NCBI GenBank assembly: GCA_963678705.1
Contig: CAVMBN010000199.1
Location: forward strand, 248,001-312,000
From: Panorpa germanica
Taxonomy: Eukaryota; Arthropoda; Insecta; Mecoptera; Panorpidae
Reading direction: 5' to 3'
DNA length: 64,000 nucleotides
Shown: one piece after another, positions 1-11,631 of the stretch
Numbering within the stretch: the first letter of the stretch is position 1
Layout of the letters: each line of letters starts with the position of its first letter
Translations under genes and position numbers: made by a program
The notes under the pieces: model-generated
What the model saw: only the letters and a program-made list of their open reading frames with translations
Database searches by the model: none
What the model was told of the DNA's origin: nothing

Positions 1-1057
1 TTTTATATTATATATAGCAGCACTTGTGTGAACAAATGTGCATGTTATAATAAAAAAAAACTATTTAATAACTTTTAACCATATAATTGTATGTAAAAAT
101 GGATTTTTCTGTATAGAATGTCACGATATCACCTACTCTTAAGCTATTTTAAAGTAACAGAAATGTGTTAATATTTTAAAAACTTTATTTTTTTAGTTCC
201 ATCATTACTATTTTTGAGTAAAAGAGACACAATTGGTACAACTGCAAGTACAAAAAATATAAAAGTTAATAATAATTTTAATTTTATATTATATATAGCA
301 GCACTTGTGTATACAAATGTGCATGATAAAATAAAACAACATTTTATAACTTTTAACCATATATTTGTATGTAAAAATTTATTTTTTTGTATTGAATGTC
401 ACTTTACCACACAATCTAAATGTATTATAAAGTAACAGAAATGTATTAATATTTTAAAATTTTTATTTTTTTAGTTCCATCACTACAATTTTTGTGTAAA
501 AGAGACACAGTTAGTACAACTGCAAGTTCAAAAAATATAAAAGTTATTATTAATTTTAATTTCATAATATATATAGCAGCACTTGTGTGAACAAAAGTGC
601 ATGTTATAATAAAAAAAAAACTATTTAATAACTTTTAACCATATAATTGTTTGTAAAAATTTATTTTTTTGTAAAGAATGTCACGTTAACACCCACTCTT
701 AAGCTATTTTAAAGTAACAGAAATGTATTAATATTTTAAAATTTTTATTTTTTTAGTTCCATCATTACTACTTTTAAGTAAAAAAGACACAGTTGGTACA
801 ACTGCAAGTATAAAAAATATAAAAGTTAATAATAATTTTAATTTCATATTATATATAGCAGCACTTGTGTAAACAAATGTGCATGTTATAATAAAAAAAA
901 ACTATTTAATAACTTTTAACCATATAATTGTATGTAAAAATGGATTTTTCTGTATAGAATGTCACGTTATCACCTACTCTTAAGCTATTTTAAAGTAACA
1001 GAAATGTGTTATTATTTTAAAAATTTTATTTTTTTAGTTCCATCATTACTATTTTTG
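1..1057. repeat. 280-bp AT-rich satellite, left block
   Basis: Tandem monomers of about 280 bp; the gaatgtcac-type monomer head recurs near 118, 395, 677 and 957. Monomers alternate between a head followed by gatatcacctac, a head followed by tttaccacacaatc, and one followed by gttaacaccc, so the three classes seen elsewhere are already present. The block stops inside a monomer just after tactatttttga, where unrelated sequence begins. No host gene is visible. Short open frames here are monomer reading frames, not independent genes. Confidence 0.95.
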
Positions 1058-1429
1058 ACAGATTTCCTAAATTTCTTAACCACTTGATGTTTTAGCACTA
1101 ACACTAACCTAATTATTATCATTTTTGTGTCTATCGCACTTAATAATGTCTTATATCAAACATCAAAGTTACAAATTTGAGGTTATGTTTATAAGATTGC
1201 GTGTACGCGTAATGAAAAATTCGTTTTTAACACTGGTTTCCAACTGTCAATCTTTTGTAAAAACACTTTGTTTAATGTAAATTAACACAAATTTAAAACA
1301 AACTTAAATACTTTTCGTTTAAAAAAGTATTCATATAATTTATTTAATTTTTTTCCATAATTATTTTCTCACTTTTAATCACTTTTTTCACCTAAAGTAG
1401 CAGGAGCCGATCACACACATAGTAGATAG

Positions 1430-2352
1430 GAACCACTTGTGTTGCAAAGCAATATTAACGTCCTTGTAAACTAATACGTAGGTCTTCCTTTTTGTATTAA
1501 GTCCCATCTGTCTTGCCAGACCTTATGCATATATGCATTCATCTCTTTGGCAATATATTTGGTATCGTCTCCAGTTTTTTATTCTACAGCCGCTTTACCT
1601 TTAAATCCTCGAAATTTGTCGCAATAATTTTAAATCATCAAAATTTGATTTTTTCAGTTCTAGCGTAATTTGTACTTAAGTAAGTGCATGAGTGATTTTT
1701 AAATCTAAAGGAATTGTTCCCAATATCACCTGCACCACTTCTGTAGATACAGTTCTGCAACAACGCGTCATCGTCAATAATATAGTTTTTTGCATTGAAG
1801 ATCTGAAAGATTGATCCTGTAATACTATGCCGAATCACAATACACAACCATTGGCATAAATACCCCCTTGTATAGTGTCGGCATAGTTGCCGAATTTAAG
1901 CTTCATTCCGTCCTTGTGACACGCGCAAGGTGTGTTACAAGTTTTTTATTAGTTGTTACCGTATTTGTTTCGTAGCTTTGTAGCTTTGTAGCTTCAAGAA
2001 AGCACTGATTTTATCTAAAGGAGGTCGAGGACGGCTTTCGAGTTGTTCTGTACTATTTGCACCGATAAGGATCACATTATCGTTGGCAAAACATACGTTT
2101 ACACAACCTTTCGACTGAAAAACACAGTTCTCGTCGAATACCATATTCCAAAGCTCAGGCCCCATTACGGATCGCTGAGGACAACCTTTAGATAGTTGCC
2201 TTTTCATGGAACGGTAATCGGTTTGTAAAATTATTGTTCGACAATAAAAATAGTTCTCTATAGCGCAGTAGACGGACCTAGAGGTTTTTGCCGGTCTAAT
2301 TCTTTGAAGGTCACTTGTATACCAGACATTATTAAAGGCACACTGAATTTCT
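1430..2352 (-). pseudogene. R1-clade non-LTR retrotransposon RT fragment, array copy 1
   Basis: Read on the minus strand, pieces in different frames follow the order of an R1-type ORF2. A motif A region (AFNNVW) lies near 2330. The motif B run SKGCPQRSVMGPELWN and the motif C run CFANDNVILI lie at 1956-2207. A thumb-like segment lies at about 1640-1850, and a C-terminal LWQDRWDLIQKG-like segment near 1530. In active relatives motif C is FADD/YADD; here the second position of the pair is Asn then Asp (FAND), so a catalytic aspartate is missing. Frames are broken between pieces. This copy is the most diverged of the five: AFNNVWYTS where the others have CAFADVRWP or CAFVDVRWP, and a different C-terminal run at 1956-1990. 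It is a dead fragment, not a gene. Confidence 0.75.
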
Positions 2353-3026
2353 ATAAATATCTCATGTACATACTTGTACTTATGCCTACTTACTTACCAT
2401 TTGTTTGTTACCATTGAATGTTCATGAACGATCAATCACTATTTCAAAGAAAACCGCATATATTGTTCCCTTAATCACTTATAACAATTAATACACTCTC
2501 TTTATTATTTAAAACACGCATTTATATAAACAAATTCTTATGTTTTAATATTATTTATAGTTAATGTTAATCGACTAACTTGATAGTGGGCGGCACCCTT
2601 TTGTCTTCCGTATATTTGTAGTGTTTATAGGAGGTCTTCCTTATATAGCTCTACAGATTTCTTGAATTTCTTAACCACTTGATGTTTTAGCACTAACACT
2701 AACCTAATTATTATCATTTTTTTGTCTATCGCACTTATTAATGTCTTATATCAAACATCAAAGTTACAAATTTGAGGTTATGTTTATAATACCGCGTGTA
2801 CGCGTAATAAAAAATTCGTTTTTAACACTGGTTTCCAACTGTCAAACTTTTGTAAAAACACTTTGTTTAGGGTAAATTAACACAAATTTAAAACAAACTT
2901 AAATACTTTTCGTTTGAAAAAGTATTCATATAATTTATTTAATTTTTTTCCGTAATTAATTTCTCACTTTTAATCACTTTTTTCACCTAAAGTAGCAGGA
3001 GCCGATCACACACATAGTAGATAGGA

Positions 3027-3940
3027 ACCACTTGTGTTGCAAAGCAATATAAACGTCCTTGTAAAGCAATACGTAGGTCTACCTTTTTGTATTAAGTCAC
3101 ATCTGTCTTGCCAGAGCTTATGCATATATGCATTCATCTCTTTGGCAATATATTTGGTATCGTCTCCAGACTTTTATCTTACAGCCGCATTAACTTGAAA
3201 TCCTCAAAATTTGTCGCATTAATTTTAAATCATCAAAATTTGATTTTTTCAGTTCTAGCGTAATTTGAACTTAAGTAAGTGCATGAGTGATTTTTAAATC
3301 TAAAGGAATTGTACACAATATCACCTGCACCACTTCTGTAAATACAGTTCTGCAACAACGCGTCATCGTCAATGACATAGTTCTTTGCATGGAAGATCTG
3401 GAAGATTGATCATGTAGTACCATGCTGAAGCACAATACACAACCATTGGCATAAATGCCCCCTTGTATAGTGTCGGCATAGTTGCCGAGTTTAAGCTTTA
3501 TTCCGTCCTTGTGACACGCGCAAGGTGTGTTACAAGTTTATCATTCGTTGTTACCGTATTTGTTTCGTAGCATTGTAGCTTCAAGAAACTACAGATTTTA
3601 TCTATAGCAGGTCGAGAACGGCTTTCTAGTTGTTCTGTACTATTTGCACCGATAAGGATCACATTATCGTTGGCAAAACATACGTCTACACAACCTTTTG
3701 AGTAAGAAACACAGTTCTCGTCAAATACCATGTTCCAGAGCTCAGGCCCCATTACGGATCGCTGAGGACAACCTTTAGATAGTTGCCTTTTCATGGAACG
3801 GTAATCGGTTTGTAAAATAATGTTCGACAATGAAAATAGTTCTCCATAGCGCAGTAGACGTACCTATAGGTTTTTGCTGGTCTAATTCTTTGAAGGTCAC
3901 TTGGCCACCGGACATCAGCAAAGGCACACTGAATTTCTAT
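3027..3940 (-). pseudogene. R1-clade RT fragment, array copy 2
   Basis: This has the same layout as copy 1. The clearest stretch is a 110-codon open frame at 3498-3830 with SKGCPQRSVMGPELWN (motif B) and VDVCFANDNVILIG (motif C with FAND in place of FADD). Upstream on the minus strand is IQCAFADVRWP, matching the R1 motif A neighbourhood with its first aspartate replaced. Downstream pieces in another frame match the thumb and the LWQDRWDLIQKG region. A frameshift separates the palm and thumb pieces. Inactive by inspection. Confidence 0.75.
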
Positions 3941-4613
3941 AAATATCTCATATACATACTTGTACTTATGCCTACTTACTTACCATTTGTTTGTTACCAT
4001 TGAATGTTCATGAACGATCAATCACAATTTCAAAGAAAACCGCATATATTGTTCCCTTAATCACTTATAACAATTAATACACTCTCTTTATTATTTAAAA
4101 CACGCATTTATATAAACAAATTCTTATGTTTTAATATTATTTATAGTTAATGTTAATCGACTTACTTGATAGTGGGCGGCAACCTTTTGTCTTCCGTATA
4201 TTTGTAGTGTATATATGAAGTCTTTCTTATATAGCTCAACAGATTTCCTAAATTTCTTAACCACTTGATGTTTTAGCACTAACACTAACCTAATTATTAT
4301 CACTTTTTTTTGTCTATCGCACTTATTAATGTCTTATATCAAACATCAAAGTTACAATTTTGAGGTTATGTTTATAAGACCGCGTTTACGCGTAATGAAA
4401 AATTCGTTTTTAACACTGGTTTTAAACTGTCAAACTTTTGTAAAAACACTTTGTTTAGGGTAAATTAACACAAATTTAAAACAAACCTAAATACTTTTCG
4501 TTTAAAAAAGTATTCATATAATTTATTTAATTTTTTTCCATAATTAATTTCTCACTTTTAATCACTTTTTTCACCTAAAGTAGCAGGAGCCAATCACACA
4601 CATAGTAGATAGA

Positions 4614-5499
4614 AACCACTTGTGTTGCAAAGCATTATTAACGTCCTTGTAAACCAATACGTAGGTCTTCCTTTTTGTATTAAGTCCCATCTGTCTTGCC
4701 AGAGCTTATGCATATATGCATTCATCTCTTTGGCAATATATTTGGTATCGTCTCCAGACTTTTATCCTACAGCCGCATTTAATTTAAATCATCAAAATTT
4801 TATTTTTTCAGTTCTAGCGTAATTTGTACTTGAGTAAGTGCATGAGTGATTTTTAAATCTAAAGGAATTGTCCCCAATATCACTTGCCTCACTTCTGTAG
4901 ATACAGTTCTGCAACAACGCGTCATCGTCAATAGCATAGTTCTTTGCATGGAAGATCTGGAATATTGATCCTGTAATACCATGCCGAAGCACAATACACA
5001 ACTATTAGCATAAATGCCCCCTTGTATAGTGTCAGCATAGTTGCCGAGTTTAAGCTTCATTCCGTCCTTGTGACACGCGCAAGGTGTGTTACAAGTTTAT
5101 CATTCGATGTTACTGTATTTGTTTTGTAGCATTGCAGCTTCAAGAAACTACAGATATTATCTATAGCAGGTCGAGAATGGCTTTCTAGTTGTTTTGTACT
5201 ATTTGCACCGATAAGGATCACATTATCGTTGGCAAAACATACGTCTACACAACCTTTTGAGTGAGAAACACAGTTCTCGTCAAATACCATGTTCCAGAGC
5301 TCAGGCCCCATTACGGATCGCTGAGGACAACCTTTAGATAGTTGCCTTTTCATGGAACAATAATCGGTTTGTAAAATAATGTTCGACAATGAAAATAGTT
5401 CTTCATAGCGCAGTAGACGTACCTATAGGTTTTTGCTGGTCTAATTCTTTGAAGGTCACTTGGCCACCGGACATCAACAAAGGCACACTGAATTTCTAT
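4614..5499 (-). pseudogene. R1-clade RT fragment, array copy 3
   Basis: The open stretch at 5057-5389 holds motif B (SKGCPQRSVMGPELWN) and FANDNVILIG. A second stretch in a different frame (4800-5060) contains SRSSMQRTMLLTMTRCCRT then STEVRQVILGTIPLDL, which matches the thumb region of R1 elements (RxxxxLLxxTRxYRTxSTxALQVxxGxxPLDL). This is the best place to see that palm and thumb are both present but frame-shifted. FAND is shared with copies 1, 2 and 4, so it predates amplification of the array. Confidence 0.75.
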
Positions 5500-6169
5500 A
5501 AATATCTCATATACATACTTGTACTTATGCCTACTTACTTACCATTTGTTTGTTACCATTGAATGTTCATGAACGATCAATCACTATTTCCAAGAAAACC
5601 GCATATATTGTTCACTTAATCACTTATAACAATTAATACACTCTCATTATTATTTAAAACACGCATTTATATAAACTAATTATTGTGTTTTAATATTATT
5701 TATAGTTAATGTTATTCGACTTACTTGATAGTGGGCGGCAACCTTTTGTCTTCCGTATATCTGTAGTGTTTATATGAGGTCTTCCTTATATATCTCTACA
5801 GATTTCTTGAATTTTAAACCACTTGATGTTTTAGCACTAACACTAACCTAATTATTATCACTTTTTTTGTCTATCGCACTTATTAATGTCTTATATCAAA
5901 CATCAAGGTTACAAATTTGAGGTTATGTTTATAAGACCGCGTGTACGCGTAATGAAAAATTCGTTTTTAACACTGGTTTCGAACTGTCAAAATTTTGTAA
6001 AAACACTTTGTTTAGGGTAAATTAACACAAACTTAAAACAAATTTAAATACTTTTCGTTTGAAAAAGTATTCATATAATTTATTTAATTTTTTTCCATAA
6101 TTAATTTCTCAATTTTAATCACTTCTTTCACCTAAAGTAGCAGGAGCCGATCACACACATAGTAGATAG

Positions 6170-7084
6170 GAACCACTTGTGTTGCAAAGCAATATTTACG
6201 TCCTTGTAAACCAATACGTAGGTCTTCCTTTTTGTATTAAGTCCCATCTGTCTTGCCAGAGCTTATGCATATATGCATTCATCTCTTTGGCCATATATAT
6301 TTGGTATCGTCTCCAGACTTTTATCCTACAGCCGCATTTAATTTAAATCCTCGAAATTTGTCGCATTAATTTTAAATCATCAAAATTTGATTTTTTCAGT
6401 TCTAGCGTAATTTGTACTTGAGTAAGTGCATGAGTGATTTTTAAATCTAAAGAAATTGTCCTTAATATCACTTGCCTCACTTCTGTAGATACAGTTCTGC
6501 AACAACGCGTCATCGTCAATAGCATAGTTCTTTGCATGGAAGATCTAGAAGATTGATCCTGTAATACCATGCCGAAGCACAATACACAACTATTAGCATA
6601 AATGCCCCCTTGTATAGTGTCAGCATAGTTGCCGAGTTTAAGCTTTACTCCGTCCTTGTGACACGCGCAAGGTGTGTTACAAGTTTATCATTCGTTGTTA
6701 CCGTATTTGTTTCGTAGCATTGCAGCTTCAAGAAACTACAGATTTTATCTATAGCAGGTCGAGAACGGCTTTCTAGTTGTTCTGTACTATTTGCACCGAT
6801 AAGGATCACATTATCGTTGGCAAAACATACGTCTACACAACCTTTTAAATGAGAAACACAGTTCTCGTCAAATACCATGTTCCAGAGCTCAGGCCCCATT
6901 ACGGATTGCTGAGGACAACCTTTAAATAGTTGCCTTTTCATGGAACGGTAATCGGTTTGTAAAATAATGTTCGACAATGAAAATAGTTCTCCATAGCGCA
7001 GTAGACGTACCTATAGGTTTTTGCCGGTCTAATTCTTTGAAGGTCACTTGGCCACCGGACATCAACAAAGGCACACTGAATTTC
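6170..7084 (-). pseudogene. R1-clade RT fragment, array copy 4
   Basis: The open stretch at 6645-6977 carries FKGCPQQSVMGPELWN and CFANDNVILIG. The thumb-like stretch is at 6343-6582 (SSMQRTMLLTMTRCCRT). It is nearly the same as copy 3, with private changes such as SKGCPQR to FKGCPQQ. No intact ORF2, endonuclease domain or ORF1 is visible in any unit. Confidence 0.75.
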
Positions 7085-7758
7085 TTTTAATATCTCATAT
7101 ACATACTTGTACTTATGCCTACTTACTTACCATTTGTTTGTTACCATTGAATGTTCATGAACGATCAATCACTTTTTCCAAAAAAAACCGCATATATTGT
7201 TCACTTAATCACTTATAACAATTAATACACTCTCATTATTATTTAAAACACGCATTTATATAAACTAATTCTTGTGTTTTAATATTATTTATAGTTAATG
7301 TTATTCGACTTACTTGATAGTGGGCGGCAACCTTTTGTCTTCCGTATATTTGTAGTGTTTATATGAGGTCTTCCTTATATATCTCTACAGATTTCTTGAA
7401 TTTTAAACCACTTGATGTTTTAGCACTAACACTAACCTAATTATTATCATTTTTTTGTCTATCGCACTTATTAATGTCTTATATCAAACATTAAAGTTAC
7501 AAATTTGAGGTTATGTTTATAAGACCGCGTGTACGCGTAATGAAAAATTCGTTTTTAACACTGGTTTCCAACTGTCAATCTTTTGTAAAAACACTTTGTT
7601 TAGGGTAAATTAACACAAATTTACAACAAACTTAAATACTTTTCGTTTGAAAAAGTATTCATATAATTTATTTAATTTTTTTCCATAATTAATTTCTCAC
7701 TTTTAATCACTTTTTTCACCTAAAGTAGCAGGAGCCGATCACACACATAGTAGATAGG

Positions 7759-8673
7759 AACCACTTGTGTTGCAAAGCAATATTAACGTCCTTGTAAACC
7801 AATACGTAGGTCTTCCTTTTTGTATTAAGTCCCATCTGTCTTGCCAGAGCTTATGCATATATGCATTTATCTCTTTGGCAATATATTTGGTATCGTCTTT
7901 AGACTTTTATCCTACAGCCGCATTAACTTTAAATCCTCGAAATTTGTCGCATTAGTTTTAAATCATCAAAATTTGATTTTTTCAGATCTAGCGTAATTTG
8001 TACTTAAGTAAGTGCATGAGTGATTTTTAAATCTAAAGGAATTGTCCCCAATATCACTTGCACCACTTCTGTAGATACAGTTCTGCAACAACGCGTCATC
8101 GTCAATAACATAGTTCTTTGCATGGAAGATCTGGAAGATTGATCCTGTAATACCATGCCGAAGCACAATACACAACTATTAGCATAAATGCCCCCTTGTA
8201 TAGTGTCGGCATAGTTGCCGAGTTTAAGCTTCATTCCGTCCTTGTGACACGCGCAAGGTGTGTTACAAGTTTATCATTCGTTGTTACTGTATTTGTTTCG
8301 TAGCTTTGTAGCTTCAAGAAACTACAGATTTTATATATAGCAGGTCGAGAACGGCTTACTAGGGTTTCTGTACTATTTGCACCGATAAGGATCACATTAT
8401 AGTTGGCAAAACATATGTCTACACAACCTTTCGAGTGAGAAACACAGTTTTTGTCGAATACCATGTTCCAGAGCTCAGGCCCCATTACATATCGCTGAGG
8501 ACAACCTTTAGATAGTTGCCTTTTCATGGAACGGTAATCGGTTTGTAAAATAATGTTCGACAATGAAAATAGTTCTCCATAGCGCAGTAGACGTACCTAT
8601 AGGTTTTTGCCGGTCTAATTCTTTGAAGGTCACTTGGCCACCGGACATCAACAAAGGCACACTGAATTTCTAT
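7759..8673 (-). pseudogene. R1-clade RT fragment, array copy 5 (last, truncated unit)
   Basis: The open stretch at 8231-8563 has SKGCPQRYVMGPELWN and CFANYNVILIG; here even the remaining aspartate of motif C is changed (FANY). The thumb-like piece is at 8004-8234. The enclosing unit is cut at 8757, just beyond this fragment, where the Helitron sequence begins. Confidence 0.75.
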
Positions 8674-8757
8674 AAATATCTCATATACATACTTGTACTT
8701 ATGCCTACTTACTTACCATTTGTTTGTTACCATTGAATGTTCATGAACGATCAATCA

Positions 8758-10433
8758 CTATAACAGCTGACGAATATTATTGGGCGTTGATGTTAACGCA
8801 GCATCAGCAAGCGTTAAGTCCCAATGGTTATCATCTTCTAGCAATTGCAGTTTACGACATGCATCTTTGTATGTATTGAATACTCGACCATTAACTGTTC
8901 GCAGAAATTCAAAAGACGTTGGTCCGGGAACATTCACCAATAACAAACGTAAATAGAAGCACTCGCTTTGCTTTGGATGTACCGTGTAAAGTCGCCCCAA
9001 TGTCTTAGCTTTGAATATGCCTGTGATGGAAGGATGTGGTTTTCCTTGCTTTCGTGGTTCCCATTTTTTACCGGATTTGTTCCATGTGAAATAACGCGAA
9101 ACATCACTATATTTCAATGTTTTTGCGAATTGGCCAAAAATATCAGATTGTTGACACAATGTAAAAAATTCAGTTAGTGTCGTTTTTGGAGCCTCAAGCG
9201 CTCTTTGGAGAACATTTCCTTCAGTAAAGTATACACGTTGACCGTTTTCAAGATGTATTGCTAGATGCTGGACAGAAGGGTCTCTTTCGTGTATGGGAAA
9301 GCTAAGAATATGCCAAATAGCTTCGTTGCTGCTAATGTACCTACCCATTTGGTATCGTACTATTTCGTCATTTTTATTTACATTCTGTACTTCAAATATA
9401 GCTAAATCATTGCCTTTATTTACATATTTACAAATGTACTTAATAGATTTTACAGAACTGCAAAGCTCAACATTGATATGAGCCTGATAAGTTTTTGAAA
9501 GTAATGGTGAGTATGGTACCACCCACTGATTATCAAGTTCAACTTGATTTGTAAAATTTGGCAGTCGTATTGTGAATGTGTGGCCACCATTCTCAGTATT
9601 TCTACGGCGATACATTGGATAACCGTCAATATCCGTGATAGTGTCATTCGTGTGCGGCTTTGGGAAATTTTTCTTACATTTACCATTTTCCATGCATGGT
9701 GACGTTATGTTGAAAGCACCGCACGGCCCGTGGATCATGTGTTTGGTAACAATATCAAATAATTCTTGATCAATTGATGGGTCTGGAATTTCGGCTGATA
9801 TTATTTGATCAATTTCTTCTGGACGGATTTTATCTTGAAGCCAAATTAAAATGTGGGCATGAGGCAAACCTCGCTTTTGCCACTCAATCGAATACAGCCA
9901 ACAACGTGTGATACCAAAAACTGAATATTTAACAATAAAATCAATTAAGGATTTCAATTTTTGTTTAAACACACGTGCAGTTATATCATGACGATGAAGT
10001 GCTTGTTGTCCTGGTGATAGTAAAGTTTGTATCTCTTTCCAATTTGGATTACATGTGAATGTAATAAACAAATCCGGTCGGCCGTAATGACGTACGTAAG
10101 TCATCGCATCTTGTATGTATTCCTGCATGTTCCGTGGACTGCCGATGTAGCTTAAAGGTAAAATGAAAGCATTACCGATGTCATTGGGGTTTAAATTTCC
10201 GTCGATGTTTCCAACAACAGCATCTCGTAAGTGAATGTATTCCTCTGAACGTAATTTAGCCTGGTTATATCGAAGAAATCGCAAGCGTTCGCTTTTAACC
10301 TTAGCATACATATCAACAATGTACTGATGGAATAGCTGACGATATCGAAGGATATAGTTGTCCTGATTTAGTCTAACCATCAATCGGTGTGCGTAGTAGT
10401 TCATAGAACTAACTTTTTTATTTCCATTAGCGC
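8758..10433 (-). pseudogene. Helitron Rep (HUH) nuclease domain, truncated before the helicase
   Basis: This is a rolling-circle replication initiator domain that would nick and join DNA during Helitron transposition. Reading from 10433 (a start further upstream at 10470 falls inside the probable intron), the protein begins ANGNKKVSSMNYYAHRLM, typical of the segment joining the Helitron N-terminal region to Rep. Numbered from 10470, GRPDLFITFTCNPNW lies at about residues 130-144. The metal-binding HUH motif is GLPHAHILIW (H204, H206). The two-tyrosine motif is KYICKYVNKG (Y345, Y349). All these key residues are present. The frame then runs through the region after Rep (LLEDDNHWDLTLADAALT) and meets a stop supplied by the foreign sequence at 8758-8760, so no helicase is encoded. 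The Rep domain itself has no internal stop. Confidence 0.85.
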
Positions 10434-10517
10434 CTAAAAAAATAATGAATAAAATGAAAAAAGAAATCAAAATCCGTTCATACAGTTAGGAAATACATAG
10501 TTAATAGTCAAATTTAC
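10434..10517 (-). other. Probable 84-bp spliceosomal intron in the Helitron Rep gene
   Basis: On the minus strand the upstream coding frame ends ...CDPNT plus one base, followed by GTAAATTTG. A cctaactg branch-like site and a T-rich tract lead to TTTTTTTAG, after which coding resumes with ...GANGNKKVSS in the matching phase. Removing 10434-10517 joins the two halves exactly in frame (phase 1) and restores the family-typical junction. Without removal, stops intervene. Splice consensus, length and phase agree; actual splicing is inferred. Confidence 0.65.
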
Positions 10518-11631
10518 CGGTATTTGGATCACACTGTTTGATTCTAATATGATATTCATCCTGTCCTTGCTAAAATATTAATGGATATTGTAGTGCATCA
10601 TATGAACGGTGAAGATCTGAAATCGTACTGACAGTGTTGTCTCGCCGTGTAATTTTTATAGCTCTGTTGTCAACTGGATCACCAACCATAATAACAATAA
10701 CCTCGTCAACAGTTGGAGCATTGAATCTACCAGCATTTTCATCTAATGGTACTTTGTCGGCTTTTATGACGATTTGATAGTTGTCATTTTGCAATCGTGG
10801 CGAAACTCTTTTAAACAATCGAATTAGTTGATTCTGATCTTCTAAAAAATTTTCCAGCAACATCACGAATGCTCTTTCCTCAGCTTGTTCAATGAAATTA
10901 TACTGGCACCGAGTTGTTACGCGCTCTTCACAAATGCCCATAAAATAAATTTGGAGAAATTTCGAATCATTATCAGGCATCGGCATCAATGATCCGATTT
11001 TATGGTACACTTGGCCTTGTATTTTGAATGTAGTTTCAAAATTACGTCCATGGGATGCGAGATCGCAAATTTTAGTTGCCCCAAATGACGTCATTTGGAA
11101 GCAAGAATTAAATTTGCGTATCTTACGCAAAAATAATTTTGAACCATCTGAATCACCAGCAAGAAGGGATAATAAAGGTTCCGGCGGAGTGGGTAGAGGT
11201 GACAGCACAACTTTTCCCGATGCGCAGCACATGCCGGGTGTTTTATTTCGAAATTTCAATGCCTGACAATATTGGCATACTTTATCCATTGCACCGATAG
11301 CAATTTTTGAATGCGCAGAGTAGTTAATATCTGGTGCATATTCGAAAGCAAGACGAACAAATGATGCACGTGTTAATGAGCGGCTGATCCGCTGCCTCTG
11401 TCGTTCTCGTACTCGTGCTGTAGCTATGTTTCGTTCTCGTGCCGCTCTTGTTCTTGCAATATTCTGTCGCAGACGTTCGTCACGCTGTTCTTGACATTCT
11501 TGTGCACGACGCTCTACATTTGCTGCATTTCTTATTGTGATTTGTTCTGCCGACTGATGAGCTCTTTCAACGCGTTTGCGTCGTGCCTTTGTGCTCCTCG
11601 CGTTGTTGAGGTTAGATTTCTTCGGTGGCAT
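10518..11631 (-). pseudogene. Helitron N-terminal region with one in-frame TAG
   Basis: This is the first coding part of the Helitron Rep/helicase protein, starting at ATG 11631 (MPPKKSNLNN). Residues 12-90 are very rich in Arg, Glu and Gln, likely helical. C119-x2-C122 and C135-C136 form the cysteine cluster seen in insect Helitron N-termini, followed by a conserved PLPTPPEPL stretch. The open frame ends at ALQYPLIF with a TAG at 10570-10572. Beyond it the same frame continues with QGQDEYHIRIKQCDPNT to the intron at 10517. Relatives usually carry Trp at this position, so a TGG to TAG nonsense change is the simplest reading. That reading is inference; the TAG and the continuing homology are seen directly. 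Confidence 0.75.

Larger units (their letters stand above)
1058..8757 (-). repeat. Five-copy tandem array of a ~1.59-kb unit with an R1 RT fragment
   Basis: The same sequence recurs with gatttc starting at 1061, 2656, 4242, 5801 and 7390. This gives units of 1595, 1586, 1559 and 1589 bp and a last unit cut short at about 1368 bp. Copies differ by scattered substitutions and small indels. Each unit has an AT-rich half without recognisable coding content and a half that reads, on the minus strand, as the C-terminal part of an R1-clade reverse transcriptase ORF. The array starts abruptly against the satellite at 1058. It ends abruptly at the Helitron fragment at 8758, within a part of the unit that continues for several hundred bases in complete copies. 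Confidence 0.9.

Noticed and set aside
4622-7955. Plus-strand frames in the 1.59-kb array (4622-4822 and 7767-7955)
   Set aside because: They are antisense to the R1 C-terminal segment and match nothing.
1638-8234. 69-86-codon minus-strand frames (MCIVLRHG... and MKLKLGNYAD...) as independent proteins
   Set aside because: They overlap each other in different frames of the same R1 thumb region; only one reading fits the reverse transcriptase, the other is its shadow.
10434-10470. Start of the Rep protein at 10470 (MISFFILFIIFLG)
   Set aside because: The hydrophobic leader is translation of the T-rich 3' end of the probable intron; homology begins only at the acceptor.
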